From positions 1,146,501-1,210,500 of the forward strand of contig NZ_CP050695.1 of the NCBI RefSeq assembly GCF_012044895.1: a DNA stretch of 64,000 nt, written 5' to 3'. Below are positions 45,499 to 54,662 of this stretch, piece by piece. Position 1 is the stretch's first letter, and each line of letters starts with the position of its first letter. The translations under genes were made by a program, and so were the position numbers. Below the pieces are notes generated by a model that had not been told where the DNA came from, searched no databases, and saw nothing but the letters and a program-made list of their open reading frames with translations. Source of the stretch: Aquisalimonas sp. 2447. GTDB taxonomy: Bacteria; Pseudomonadota; Gammaproteobacteria; Nitrococcales; Aquisalimonadaceae.

Positions 45499-46146
45499 CT
45501 ACGTGTCCCCGGACTCCCGGCGTTCCCCGAGCAGTTCGTCCCTCCGGTCCTCGAAGACATCCAGCGCCCGGGCGACGGCCTGGATCACGGCCCGGGCGGT
45601 AATCGTGGCCCCGCTGATGCCGTCGAACTCACCACCCCGCCGGTGGACTGTCCAGCCCTCCCGGGGTGGATCGCCCAGGCTGCGATCCTCGAATCCCTCC
45701 AGCCAGTCGCTGCGGGCCGATTCAATGGCGTCCCCCAGGCCCGGTGTTTCCCGGTGGTTCAGCACCCGCACGCCGGCCACGCTGCCATCGGCGCGGATGG
45801 CCACCAGCAGTTCGATGGGACCGCTGTAGCCGTCCGGGGCCGTGACCGGCAGGATGACGGCCACCGGCTCGCCATTGTGGCGGGCGCGGTAGACGGTCAC
45901 CGGTTCATCGGTCCCCAGCCGGCCGTCGTCGATGGTGATGGTCTCCTCGGCCGGGTTGTTGGTATAGGCGGCCGCCGGGAGGACCGCGTCCAGCTGCCGC
46001 AGCGTCTGCTCGTGCTGGCGGGTGTCGATGTGCTCCCGGGTCTGCAGATGGGTGAAGCTCACCACCGCCACCCCGGCCACCGCCACGGCCACCAGCAGCC
46101 CCACGGCCCGGGCCATGGTGCGCAACAGTTCCGCCGGCAGACTCAC
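45499..46146 (-). CDS. rnfG: Rnf/Rsx electron transport complex subunit G
   Basis: A 215-residue single-pass periplasmic flavoprotein. A membrane anchor at about 7-30 is followed by the FMN-binding domain. The covalent FMN threonine lies in the SGATIT motif (about 172-177, GGEFDGISGATITARAVIQ). It overlaps rnfD by 4 bases (ATGA-type junction), showing translational coupling. It is the last gene of the rnfBCDG block before intron copy 1. Confidence 0.95.
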   Translation of the reverse strand: MSLPAELLRTMARAVGLLVAVAVAGVAVVSFTHLQTREHIDTRQHEQTLRQLDAVLPAAAYTNNPAEETITIDDGRLGTDEPVTVYRARHNGEPVAVILPVTAPDGYSGPIELLVAIRADGSVAGVRVLNHRETPGLGDAIESARSDWLEGFEDRSLGDPPREGWTVHRRGGEFDGISGATITARAVIQAVARALDVFEDRRDELLGERRESGDT

Positions 46147-47183
46147 GAAGTACCTCCGCCGTGGCCGAAAATCCGCGGTCGGGTGTAGCGGTCCAGCAGA
46201 GGTACGGTCATGTTCATGAGCAATACGGCGAAGGCGATGCCATCGGGATAGCCGCCCCAGGTGCGGATGATCCAGGCGAGCAGGCCGATCCCCAGGCCGA
46301 ACAACAGTCGCCCCCGTGGTGTCGTGGCCGCGGATACGGGATCCGTGGCGATGAAGAACGCGCCCAGCATGGCGCCACCGCTCAGCAGGTGGAACAGAGG
46401 TGACAGGTGCTGATCAGGATTGGCCACCCAGAACACCAGCGCCGGCACGGCCATGCCGGCCAGCACGCCCACCGGGATCTGCCAACGGATCACCCGCATC
46501 CACAGCAGCCAGGCACCGCCGGCCAGGAACAGCAGGTTGATCCACTCCCAGCCGCTACCGGCAAACACCCCGAACAGCGGCCCGCCGCGCAGCTCGCCGA
46601 TGGTCAGTCCGTCGCCGAGCTCGGTGCGCACATGGTCGAGCGGGGTGGCGTGAGTGATGGCATCGACGCTGAGCCCCTCTGGCAGCCCGCCGGTGAGCAT
46701 GGCACGCAGCGTCTCCAGCGGCCCGAGCGTGGTGTCGGCCATGAGCGTGGGCGGTAGCCACTGGGTCATGGCCTGGGGAAAGGCGATGAGCAGCACCACG
46801 TAGCCCACCATGGCCGGGTTGAAGGGGTTGTAGCCCAGGCCGCCGTAGAGATGCTTGCCGAACACCAGGCCGAAGGCCACACCCAGGACGGTTATCCAGG
46901 CAGGCAGCAGCGGTGGCAGGGCCAGGGCCAGCAACACGGCGGTAACGATCGCGCTCCAGTCGCTCAGGAACAGCCGCACCGGGCGCCCCCGCAGGCGCAG
47001 CATGGCCGTCTCCGTGGCCACGGCGGCGAAAACGGCCACCAGCACGTTCACCAGCACACCCCAGCCGAACAGCAGCGTCATGGCGGCGACGCCCGGAACC
47101 AGCGCGTAGAGCACTCGGCGCATCACCAGGGAGACGCTGGTACCGGCATGGATATGGGGCGCGGGTCCGCTTTGCAGGCTCAT
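46143..47183 (-). CDS. rnfD: Rnf/Rsx electron transport complex subunit D
   Basis: A 346-residue membrane flavoprotein subunit with about nine to ten hydrophobic segments, homologous to NqrB. The GLGYNPFNPAMVGYVVLLIAFP segment and the FFIATDPVSAATTPRGRLLFG segment are characteristic. The covalent-flavin threonine is expected in the THATPLDHVRT stretch (about 180-190), which is an inference by position. It overlaps both neighbours by 4 bases, so rnfC-D-G are tightly coupled. Confidence 0.94.
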   Translation of the reverse strand: MSLQSGPAPHIHAGTSVSLVMRRVLYALVPGVAAMTLLFGWGVLVNVLVAVFAAVATETAMLRLRGRPVRLFLSDWSAIVTAVLLALALPPLLPAWITVLGVAFGLVFGKHLYGGLGYNPFNPAMVGYVVLLIAFPQAMTQWLPPTLMADTTLGPLETLRAMLTGGLPEGLSVDAITHATPLDHVRTELGDGLTIGELRGGPLFGVFAGSGWEWINLLFLAGGAWLLWMRVIRWQIPVGVLAGMAVPALVFWVANPDQHLSPLFHLLSGGAMLGAFFIATDPVSAATTPRGRLLFGLGIGLLAWIIRTWGGYPDGIAFAVLLMNMTVPLLDRYTRPRIFGHGGGTS

Positions 47184-48736
47184 TGGTCGCCACCGCCCCC
47201 GCGTTTCCTGTCCCGGGCCCGGGCGATGGCGGCTTGAATTTCCGCCTTCTTGTCGGGTTTGCCGGTTGTCTCCGTATCACCTTGCAGGGCCTTCTTCTTG
47301 CGCCGTCGGCGCTCTTCTCGTTCTCGGCGTTCCCGCTCGAGACGCGCCTGCCGGAACGCGTAGCGCTGGCGGGCGGCTTCTGCCTCCTGCTGCTCCTGGT
47401 CGGCGGCGCGAATGGCGGATTTGGCGTGGCGGTAGATTCCCGCCAGCGGGATATGGCTGGGGCACACGTAGGCGCAGGCGCCGCACTCGATGCAGTCGAA
47501 CAGCCCGTTCCGGCGAAGGTCATCGAAGTCCCGGGCGCGGGCGTGCCAGTAGAGCTGCTGCGGCTGCAGAGTCATGGGGCAGACCTCGGCGCAGTCGCCG
47601 CACCGGATACACGGCATGGCGGGCTCCCGCGCTGCGTCTGGCTCCTCCGTGGTGGCCAGGAGGCAGTTGAACCCCTTGGTCACCGGGACGTCGGCCGTCT
47701 CCAGGGTGAATCCCATCATGGGGCCGCCGACGATGAGCCGGGTCAGGCTGTCAGGGTTCGTGGCAGTGGCTTCCAGCAAGGTGCGAACCGATGTCCCCAG
47801 GCGCACCCGCAGGTTGCGGGGCGCACCGATGCCGGTGCCGGCCACAGTAATTATGCGCTCGGTGAGCGGTCCGCCCTGGCACACGGCCCGCGCCGTGGCG
47901 GCGGCGGTGCCGGCGTTGTGGCAGAGCACGCCCACTTCCGCCGGCAGGCCACCCGAAGGGACCTCGCGGCCGGTGAGGGTATGGATGAGCTGCTTTTCGC
48001 CGCCGGCCGGGTAGATCACGGGAACCCGAACAATCTCGATGGTGGTCGCGCCCTGCTGTTCCACCGCTTGTTCCAGCGCCTGCCGGGCGGTCAGTTTGTT
48101 GTCCTCCAGGGCGATCACGGTGCGGTCGGCGTCGAGAATGTGCGCCATGATCCGCGCCCCGGTGACCACGTCGTCCGCCCGTTCCCGCAGCAGCATGTCG
48201 TCGCAGGTGATCCACGGCTCGCACTCGATGGCGTTGATGATCAGGGTTCCGATGGCGCAGTCGGCCGGCGGGGTCAGTTTGACGGTGGTGGGGAAGGCGG
48301 CGCCGCCGAGGCCGGCGACGCCGCAGCCCGCGATGCGCTCCAGCAGGGTGGTGGGGTCCATGGCCTGCCACTCCGGCAGGGGCGGGTACGCGTCCGGATC
48401 GGTGCGGTCTTCGCCGTCGGTGGCGAGGACGATGCAGGTTTCCGGCAGACCGGAGGGGTGCGGCACCGGGCGCGGTTCCACCACCGTCACCATGCCGGAG
48501 GAGGGCGCGTGTACGCTGACGCCGAAGTCGCCCGGCGGGCGGCCGATGCAGGTGCCCCGGGCGACGCGGTCACCCGCTGAAACAAGGGCTTCCGCAGCAT
48601 CCCCTCCGTGCAGGCCCAGTGGCACGACCAGTTCCTCCGGCAGGGGCAGCTCCATCACCGGGGCATCGGTGGACGCCTCCTTGTACCCCGCCAGGCGGAT
48701 ACCGCCGGGGAAGCCGAACAGGTCACCGATGCTCAT
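47180..48736 (-). CDS. rnfC: Rnf/Rsx electron transport complex subunit C
   Basis: A 518-residue membrane-associated NADH-oxidising subunit. The N-terminus GFPGGIRLAGYKEAS and LHGGDAAEALVSAGDRVARG are typical. The NADH/FMN-binding Rossmann region includes GCGVAGLGGAAFPTTVKL. Two [4Fe-4S] motifs follow near 370-425: CIRCGDCAEVCP and CIECGACAYVCPSHIPL. A basic coiled tail (RREREERRRRKKKAL) ends the protein. The ATG at 48736 is the start; it lies 10 bp after the rnfB stop codon. Confidence 0.95.
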   Translation of the reverse strand: MSIGDLFGFPGGIRLAGYKEASTDAPVMELPLPEELVVPLGLHGGDAAEALVSAGDRVARGTCIGRPPGDFGVSVHAPSSGMVTVVEPRPVPHPSGLPETCIVLATDGEDRTDPDAYPPLPEWQAMDPTTLLERIAGCGVAGLGGAAFPTTVKLTPPADCAIGTLIINAIECEPWITCDDMLLRERADDVVTGARIMAHILDADRTVIALEDNKLTARQALEQAVEQQGATTIEIVRVPVIYPAGGEKQLIHTLTGREVPSGGLPAEVGVLCHNAGTAAATARAVCQGGPLTERIITVAGTGIGAPRNLRVRLGTSVRTLLEATATNPDSLTRLIVGGPMMGFTLETADVPVTKGFNCLLATTEEPDAAREPAMPCIRCGDCAEVCPMTLQPQQLYWHARARDFDDLRRNGLFDCIECGACAYVCPSHIPLAGIYRHAKSAIRAADQEQQEAEAARQRYAFRQARLERERREREERRRRKKKALQGDTETTGKPDKKAEIQAAIARARDRKRGGGGDQ

Positions 48737-48746
48737 GCCGTTGTCA

Positions 48747-49304
48747 TCAGGAGGCCATGCGGTCGGGGGTGTTGTCCGGCAGGGGCCAGCGCCAGTTGCG
48801 GGTGGTGGTCTGCACGGGGACCATGTGGATGCAGTCCACCGGACAGGGGTCGACGCAGAGGTCGCAGCCGGTGCAAAGCTCTTCCACCACGGTGTGCATC
48901 TGGCGTTGGGCGCCGATGATGGCGTCCACGGGGCAGGCCTGGATACACAGGGTGCAGCCGATGCACCGGCTCTCGTCGATCCAGGCAACGGTGGCCTGGG
49001 TCTTGGCCTCGCCGTATTCGGCGTTCAGCGGCAACGGTTCACGGTCCAGCAGGTGGGCCAGGTCGCGGATGGTCTTCTCCCCGCCGGGCGGGCACTGGTT
49101 GATCTCCGCCGCGCTGCTGGCAATGGCCTCGGCATAGGGCCGGCACCCCGGGTAGCCGCACTGGGCGCACTGGGTCTGCGGCAGCAGGGCATCGATCTGC
49201 TCCACCACCGGATCGGACTCGGGCCGCAGTCGCACGGCGGCATAGCCGAGGATCAGGCCGAACACTGCGGCCAGGATGCCGATTGCCAGGATTGCCGTTG
49301 CCAT
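48747..49304 (-). CDS. rnfB: Rnf/Rsx electron transport complex subunit B (ferredoxin)
   Basis: A 185-residue iron-sulfur subunit. The N-terminal membrane anchor (1-25) is followed by the four-cysteine domain [13 protein letters not shown] (about 46-58). Two ferredoxin-type [4Fe-4S] motifs follow: [16 protein letters not shown] (about 113-128) and [16 protein letters not shown]. It passes electrons between ferredoxin and the complex. In most gammaproteobacteria rnfA lies directly upstream; here 2.4 kb with an intron intervenes. Confidence 0.95.
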   Translation of the reverse strand: MATAILAIGILAAVFGLILGYAAVRLRPESDPVVEQIDALLPQTQCAQCGYPGCRPYAEAIASSAAEINQCPPGGEKTIRDLAHLLDREPLPLNAEYGEAKTQATVAWIDESRCIGCTLCIQACPVDAIIGAQRQMHTVVEELCTGCDLCVDPCPVDCIHMVPVQTTTRNWRWPLPDNTPDRMAS

Positions 49305-49353
49305 CAGAGTGCGTCGATGCTACCGGATTCAATCCCCTATGATGGCATGTTGT

Positions 49354-49438
49354 GGGCGCGGCTTCAGCCACGACCATCCCGGAGCATCCATTGATCCCGT
49401 CGCGCCACCTTAGGAGCGGCGTAAGCCGCGACCATCCC
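49354..49438. repeat. Two GCGGC-palindrome REP-like units upstream of rnfB
   Basis: GGGCGCGGCTTCAGCCACGACCATCCC (49354-49380) and TAGGAGCGGCGTAAGCCGCGACCATCCC (49411-49438) share the pattern AGCGGCnnnAGCCGCGACCATCCC. A third unit lies inverted at 49650-49676. Such short palindromes are common intergenic repeats in gammaproteobacteria. Confidence 0.6.
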
Positions 49439-49485
49439 AGGGCAAGGAGGATTGTCTCACCGTCGGATCCGTGCCTTCGATCCGG

Positions 49486-49599
49486 GGCCGCTGATCGGGT
49501 AATCCGGTCACGGACACGCCGCAAGTACGTCCCTGTAGGCTCGTCTCCAGCCGTCCATGGCTGGAGACGGTCCGTGACCGAATCACCCGATCAGCGGCC
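49486..49599. repeat. Fold-back element, copy B (29-bp arms, 56-nt core)
   Basis: Arms 49486-49514 and 49571-49599 are reverse complements over 29 bp with two mismatches (GGCCGCTGATCGGGT...GTCACGGA). The 56-nt core 49515-49570 matches copy A at 15615-15670 except for three substitutions. Only the innermost CGGA/TCCG of the arms is shared with copy A; the rest of the arm sequence is unrelated. No coding capacity. Confidence 0.8.
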
Positions 49600-49649
49600 G
49601 TGCCAGCTTGATGGTGGGTGCCTTGGTTCGTCCGGCATCGAGCGCTCTG

Positions 49650-49676
49650 GGATGGTCGCGGCTTGCGCCGCTCCTA
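49650..49676. repeat. REP-like unit, inverted
   Basis: GGATGGTCGCGGCTTGCGCCGCTCCTA is the reverse complement of the unit at 49411-49437, with one difference. The two inverted units bracket fold-back copy B. Confidence 0.6.
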
Positions 49677-49721
49677 CACGCGCCGTTCCAAGCGGGCCGG
49701 CGGCGTAGGGCGGACCTTCAG

Positions 49722-51714
49722 GAGCGCCAGGCGAAGCCTGGTCGCTTGGGATTGGTGGCATGGAGGCGGCCATGAAATTGCGAGAGGGACCCAGCGGGCC
49801 GTTGAGCCCGCCCGGTAGAGGTTGGCCACCAGCCGGAAGCGAGTCTTGCGCTGCAGTGGGTAACTGCTGTGGTGAAGCGTAGACAGCGAGTGTCCAGGCT
49901 GCGTGATTGAGCCCCGAAATCCGCGACATTGTGGGTGCCGACGGTGTCTGAAGACCGGAAGGCAGTAACGCTGCACTGTAGAGGCCTGGTGTGGTGTGCC
50001 CGCCGGGGTCCGAGAGCGGGGCATGGGCACACTGGGGTCCCCCAGGAACCTGGGAGGGCCTGTCGTCTCCGCCTAAGAAGTAGACGGTGCGGGCGACCGC
50101 TGATCCGCAGTCCGGGCCAGTGGTGGGAGCGTCCTCCTGCTGCTGGAGCGAAGGCTGAGGGCGCTGCGGCGGTATGGTGCTGCGAGGACAGCCAGAGCGG
50201 TGCCAGACGGGCGGCAGGCAGTCGGAGTCTCCCATAGTACCGGAGCAGCCGGGGAACGCGCCCCAGCGGACCCGGTGAAGGGGAAGGGGAGACCGTGTGA
50301 GTGGAGCTGTTGGAGGGACCGATGGCGGAGGCATTGGACTCTGATCTCATCTCAACGCGATGCCAACAGATAGCGGATCTGGCGCGGCGTCTTCCGGACA
50401 GGCCGCTTTTGACGTTGGCCCATCACATTGACGAGGCGTGGTTGCGTGAGGCGTATCGACGCACGCGCAAGGACGGGGCGCCGGGCGTTGATGGCCGCAC
50501 GGGTGCCGCCTACGGCGAGGAGCTTGAGGCGAACCTGAGCTCGCTGCTGGAGCGGGCGAAGTCCGGGGCGTACCGGGCGCCGCCGGTGCGGGGCACCTCG
50601 ATCCCCAAGGGTGACGGGAGCGAGCGCCGAGCGCTCGGCATTCCGACGTTTGAGGACAAGGTGCTCCAGCGGGCGGTGGCGATGGTGCTGGAGGCGGTCT
50701 ACGAGCCGGAGTTCCACGAGGGCTCGTACGGCTTCCGCCCGGGACGCTCGGCGCACCAGGCGCTGCAGGCGGTCTGGCGGCCGTTGATGGCGATGGGCGG
50801 TGGCTGGGTGATTGATCTTGACGTGCGCAAGTTCTTTGACCGGGTCGACCATGGTCTGTTGCGGGAGGTGCTGCGTCGGCGGGTACGTGACGGCGTGCTG
50901 GTTCGGTTGATCGGCAAATGGTTGAACGCCGGCGTGCTGGAGGAAGGGCAGTGGCGCCAGCCTGGCGGGGCACCCGCAGGGCGGGGTGATCTCGCCGATG
51001 CTCGCCAACATTTTCCTCCACGAGGTGCTGGATACGTGGTTCGAGGACAGTGTCCGGCCCCGGTTGCGCGGTGAGGCGCACCTGGTGCGTTTTGCCGACG
51101 ATGCGCTGCTGGTGTTCGCCTGCGAGAGCGATGCCCGGCGGGTGATGGAGGTGCTGCCCAAGCGTTTTGCGCGCTACGGGCTGGAACTCCACCCGGAGAA
51201 GACCCGGGTTGTGCGGTTCGACCGGCCCGGATCGGGCGGAGGACCGCACCCGGAGACCTTCGATTTTCTCGGCTTCACCCACTACTGGGGGCGGTCGAGG
51301 CGAGGGCGCTGGGTGGTCAAGCGCAAGACGGCGCGGGATCGGCTGCGCCGGGCCATGCATGCAATCGATCGTTGGTGCTGTGTGATGCGGCATCACCCCG
51401 TGGTTGAGCAGTGGCAAGCCCTGAACCGCAGACTCCGGGGCCACTACGCCTACTTCGGCGTGCGTGGTAACTTTGCAGCGATCGACCAGGTCCGCTCCCA
51501 GGCGATGCGCTCCTGGCACCGATGGCTGTCGCGGCGCTCGCAGAAGGCGGCGATCCCGTGGTCGGAGTTCTCCCGGTTCCTGGAGTGTTACCCGCTCGCC
51601 CGGGCCAGGATCTGCGCCACGTAGCGAAGCCACTCACACGAGGAGCCACTTGCGGGAAACCCGCACGAGTGGATCTGTGGGGGGCCGGCCGGGTAACCGG
51701 CCGGCCTACCCGAC
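49722..51714 (+). mobile_element. Group II intron, copy 2 (between rnfA and rnfB)
   Basis: About 1,993 bp, almost identical to copy 1: single substitutions are seen at about 50035 and 50491, and there is one extra G in the GGGG run before domain VI. Joining the flanks gives GGCGGACCTTCAG/GTCCGCCGATCAGG. The same uninterrupted sequence exists at 52351-52377, which acts as an empty-site control and fixes both ends. The first nine bases (GAGCGCCAG) differ from copy 1 (GTGGACCAC), unlike the rest of the element. It is antisense to rnf, in the same orientation as copy 1, 6.29 kb away. Confidence 0.9.
50322..51624 (+). pseudogene. ltrA: Group II intron reverse transcriptase/maturase, frameshifted, copy 2
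   Basis: Same two-frame structure as in copy 1. ATG 50322 begins the frame with RT0-3, and the second frame ends at 51624 with PQGG, FADD and maturase motifs. The GGGG run at 50967-50970 marks the shift. At the protein level I see no difference from copy 1; the substitution near 50491 is silent (GGT to GGC). Whether a full-length protein is made depends on ribosomal frameshifting at this run. Confidence 0.8.
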
Positions 51715-51746
51715 GTCCGCCGATCAGGGGTTTGATACGCCGCCCC

Positions 51747-52328
51747 CTACAACCGCACCAGCCCCGTGAAACCCATGAAGGCGAGGGACATGATGCCCGC
51801 GGTGATCAGCGCGATAGCCGCGCCGCGGAAGGGGACGGGCACATCCGCTACCGCCAGACGCTCCCGGAGGCCGGCGAACAGGACCAGCACCAGGGCAAAG
51901 CCGGCAGCGGCGCCGAAGCCGTACAACGCGGAAGCGATGAAACTGTGCTGTTGCTGGACGTTGAGCAGAGCGACCCCGAGCACGGCGCAGTTGGTGGTGA
52001 TCAGCGGCAGGAAAATGCCCAGTACCTTGTGCAGCAGCGGGCTGGTGTAGCGCACCATCATCTCGGTGAACTGCACCACGGCGGCGATGACCAGGATGAA
52101 GGCGATGGTGCGCAGGTATTCCAGGCCCAGGGGTGCCAGGACGAGGGTATTCACCAGATAGCTGACCACGGAGGAGAGCGTGAGCACGAATCCGGTGGCA
52201 AGCGCCATGCCCAGCGCCGACTCCACCTTCCGCGACACCCCCATGAAAGGACACAGCCCCAGGAACTGGGTCAACACGAAGTTGTTGACCAGGACCGTGG
52301 CGACAAGGATGAGGGCGAGTTCGGTCAT
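51747..52328 (-). CDS. rnfA: Rnf/Rsx electron transport complex subunit A
   Basis: A 193-residue six-helix membrane subunit paired with Rnf[37 protein letters not shown] and [18 protein letters not shown] are the signature segments, with the two Cys that hold the intramembrane [2Fe-2S] cluster. The stop codon lies 32 bp from the end of intron copy 2. It should head the operon but is separated from rnfB by the intron and repeats. metG lies upstream on the same strand. Confidence 0.95.
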   Translation of the reverse strand: MTELALILVATVLVNNFVLTQFLGLCPFMGVSRKVESALGMALATGFVLTLSSVVSYLVNTLVLAPLGLEYLRTIAFILVIAAVVQFTEMMVRYTSPLLHKVLGIFLPLITTNCAVLGVALLNVQQQHSFIASALYGFGAAAGFALVLVLFAGLRERLAVADVPVPFRGAAIALITAGIMSLAFMGFTGLVRL

Positions 52329-52348
52329 GGTTTGGCAACGACTCCGGT

Positions 52349-52370
52349 AGGGCGGACCTTCAGGTCCGCC
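52349..52370. repeat. GGCGGACC palindrome, intact (empty intron target)
   Basis: GGCGGACC-TTCA-GGTCCGCC preceded by GTAG and followed by GATCAGGCTTCGATACGCCGCC (split here only for length). The flanking sequence also matches the intron 2 exons, so this is a duplicate of the intron 2 target without the intron. Confidence 0.8.
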
Positions 52371-52413
52371 GATCAGGCTTCGATACGCCGCCTTGGCCTG
52401 CCTGTCTGGAGAC

Positions 52414-52499
52414 GGCGGACCTGAAGGTCCGCCCTACGATACTGAATGCCGAGGCGGTTCATCGAAGGCCGTCATGGTGGACCTGAAGGTCCGCCCTAC
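52414..52499. repeat. Two further GGCGGACC palindromes before metG end
   Basis: GGCGGACCTGAAGGTCCGCC at 52414-52433 and a variant with GGTGGACC at 52476-52495, both followed by CTAC. Together with 52349-52370 they fill most of the 177 bp between metG and rnfA. They may separate the two transcripts. Confidence 0.7.
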
Positions 52500-52505
52500 G
52501 GTTGC

Positions 52506-54530
52506 CTACTTCACCCGCATTCCCGGCTTGGCCCCCGAGTCCGGCTCCAGGATGAACAGCTCGTCGCCGCCGGGACCGGCTGCCAGGACCATGCCCTCGG
52601 AGACGCCGAAGCGCATCTTGCGCGGCTCCAGATTGGCCACCATGACTGTCAGGCGCCCGCGCAGGTCCTCCGGCGCGTAGGCCGAGCGCAGGCCGGCAAA
52701 GACGTTGCGGGTCTCGCCGCCGAGGTCCAGGGTGAGTTGCAGCAGCTTGTCGGCGCCGTCCACCAGGGCGGCCTCGTCGATGCGGGCGACCCGCAGATCC
52801 ACCTGGCCGAAGGTGTTGATGTCCACCGGATCGGCGATGGGATTGTCCGCCAGCGGTCCGTATTCGGCGGCGGTTTCCGCCTTCGGGGCCATGGTTGCCT
52901 TCGAGTCTTCGATAACGGCATCCACGTCGGCACGCTCCACCCGCGTTGCCAGGGCCTTGAAGCGGTTGATGCTGTGGCCCAGCAGCGGGGAGCGAATGGA
53001 CTGCCAGTCCTGGGGCTCCAGATTCAGGAACGCCTCCGCCTCGGCGGCGATTTTCGGCACCACCGGCTTCAGGTAGACCATGAGCACACGGAACAGGTTG
53101 AGCGTCTGGGTGCAGATGGCCTGCACCTGCGGCAGCGTCTCGTCCTGCTTCGCCAGCACCCACGGCTGCGCCTCGTCGAAGTACTGGTTGGCCTGATCCG
53201 CCAGGGCCATGACCTCGCGGATCACCCGGGAGAACTCCCGGTTCTCGTACAGCTCGGCGATCTGCTCGCCGCGGGCCACGAACTCCCGGTAGACCTCGGG
53301 TGCCGGCAGTTCGTTTGCCAGCGTGCCGTCGAAGCGCTTGCTGATGAAGCCGGCGCTGCGGCTGGCAATGTTCACCAGCTTGCCCACCAGGTCCGAATTC
53401 ACCCGCTGGGTGAAATCGTCCAGGTTCAGGTCCAGGTCATGGACGTTGCTGCCCAGCTTGGCGGCCAGGTAATAGCGCAGGTATTCCGGGTTCAGGTGAT
53501 GGCGATACGTCGCGGCCATGATGAAGGTGCCGCGGGACTTGGACATCTTCGCACCGTCCACGGTCATGAACCCGTGGGCGCAGATCTTGGTCGGCTTGCG
53601 GAAGCCGGCGCCGTGGAGCATGGCCGGCCAGAACAGGGCGTGAAAGTAGACGATGTCCTTGCCGATGAAGTGATACAGCTCAGTGTCTGTGTCCGCGTTC
53701 CACCAGGCGTCGAAATCCTCGCCGTTGCGCTCGCACCAGTTGCGGAAGCTGGCCATGTAGCCGATGGGCGCATCCAGCCAGACGTAGAAATACTTGTCCT
53801 CGGTGCCCGGGATCTTGAAGCCGAAGTAGGGCGCATCCCGGGAGATGTCCCACTCGCGGAGGCCTTCCTGGAACCACTCCTCGAGCTTGTTGGCCACCTC
53901 CGGCTGCACGTGACCGCCGCGGGCCCATTCCTTGAGCATGTCCTCGAAATCCTGCAGGCGGAAGAAGTAGTGCAGGGACTCCCGTTCCTCCGGGGTGGCG
54001 CCGGAGAGCACGGACACGGGGTTGTTCAGGTCCGTGGGCGTGTAGGTGGCGCCGCAGGCCTCGCATGAGTCGCCGTACTGATCTGCCGCCCCGCAGCGCG
54101 GGCATTCGCCCTTGATGTAGCGATCGGGCAGGAACATGCCCTCATCTGGATCATAGGCCTGTTTGATGGTGCGGCTGTCGATATGGCCGGCATCGCGGTT
54201 GCGCTCGTAGATCAGCTCCGAGAGCTCGCGGTTTTCCCGGGAATGGGTGGTGTAGTAGTTGTCGAAATCGATGCCGAAGGCGGCGAAGTCCTCCTGGTGC
54301 TCCCGGCCGATCCGCTCGATGAGCTCCTCCGGCGTGATCCCGAGCTCCCGGGCCTTCAGCATGATCGGAGTGCCGTGGGCGTCGTCGGCGCAGACGTAGA
54401 TGCAACGGTTGCCCCGGAGCTTCTGGAAGCGCACCCAGATGTCCGTCTGGATGTACTCCACCAGGTGGCCCAGGTGAATGGGGCCGTTGGCGTAGGGCAG
54501 GGCACTGGTGACCAGGATCTTGCGTTGCAT
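52506..54530 (-). CDS. metG: Methionyl-tRNA synthetase
   Basis: A 674-residue class I synthetase charging tRNA-Met. The HIGH box is HLGH (19-22) and the KMSKS loop is [10 protein letters not shown] (about 331-340). The zinc domain has [20 protein letters not shown]-terminal tRNA-binding OB domain (about 573-674, [19 protein letters not shown]) makes it the long dimeric form, matching E. coli length. Divergent from rlmKL. Confidence 0.97.
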   Translation of the reverse strand: MQRKILVTSALPYANGPIHLGHLVEYIQTDIWVRFQKLRGNRCIYVCADDAHGTPIMLKARELGITPEELIERIGREHQEDFAAFGIDFDNYYTTHSRENRELSELIYERNRDAGHIDSRTIKQAYDPDEGMFLPDRYIKGECPRCGAADQYGDSCEACGATYTPTDLNNPVSVLSGATPEERESLHYFFRLQDFEDMLKEWARGGHVQPEVANKLEEWFQEGLREWDISRDAPYFGFKIPGTEDKYFYVWLDAPIGYMASFRNWCERNGEDFDAWWNADTDTELYHFIGKDIVYFHALFWPAMLHGAGFRKPTKICAHGFMTVDGAKMSKSRGTFIMAATYRHHLNPEYLRYYLAAKLGSNVHDLDLNLDDFTQRVNSDLVGKLVNIASRSAGFISKRFDGTLANELPAPEVYREFVARGEQIAELYENREFSRVIREVMALADQANQYFDEAQPWVLAKQDETLPQVQAICTQTLNLFRVLMVYLKPVVPKIAAEAEAFLNLEPQDWQSIRSPLLGHSINRFKALATRVERADVDAVIEDSKATMAPKAETAAEYGPLADNPIADPVDINTFGQVDLRVARIDEAALVDGADKLLQLTLDLGGETRNVFAGLRSAYAPEDLRGRLTVMVANLEPRKMRFGVSEGMVLAAGPGGDELFILEPDSGAKPGMRVK

Positions 54531-54662
54531 GAAACCTCGACTCGCTGCGCTTGCGGAAAGGCCTGATTATGCCAGATCGGCTCCCGCGGGTGGCGGGTCA
54601 CCGTTACCCGGCTGCCTGCCGGACGCGTACAATGCCGGCCTGACCAGTTAGAGGCCCCTGAG

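Noticed and set aside
43428-51714. The 6.3-kb duplication read as a composite transposon
   Set aside because: No transposase or terminal inverted repeats are present. The repeated units have reverse transcriptase and domain V/VI features, and each joins its own palindromic target, which points to two separate intron insertions.
52446-54068. A 540-codon plus-strand open frame opposite metG
   Set aside because: It is a shadow of metG and begins inside the palindromic repeats.
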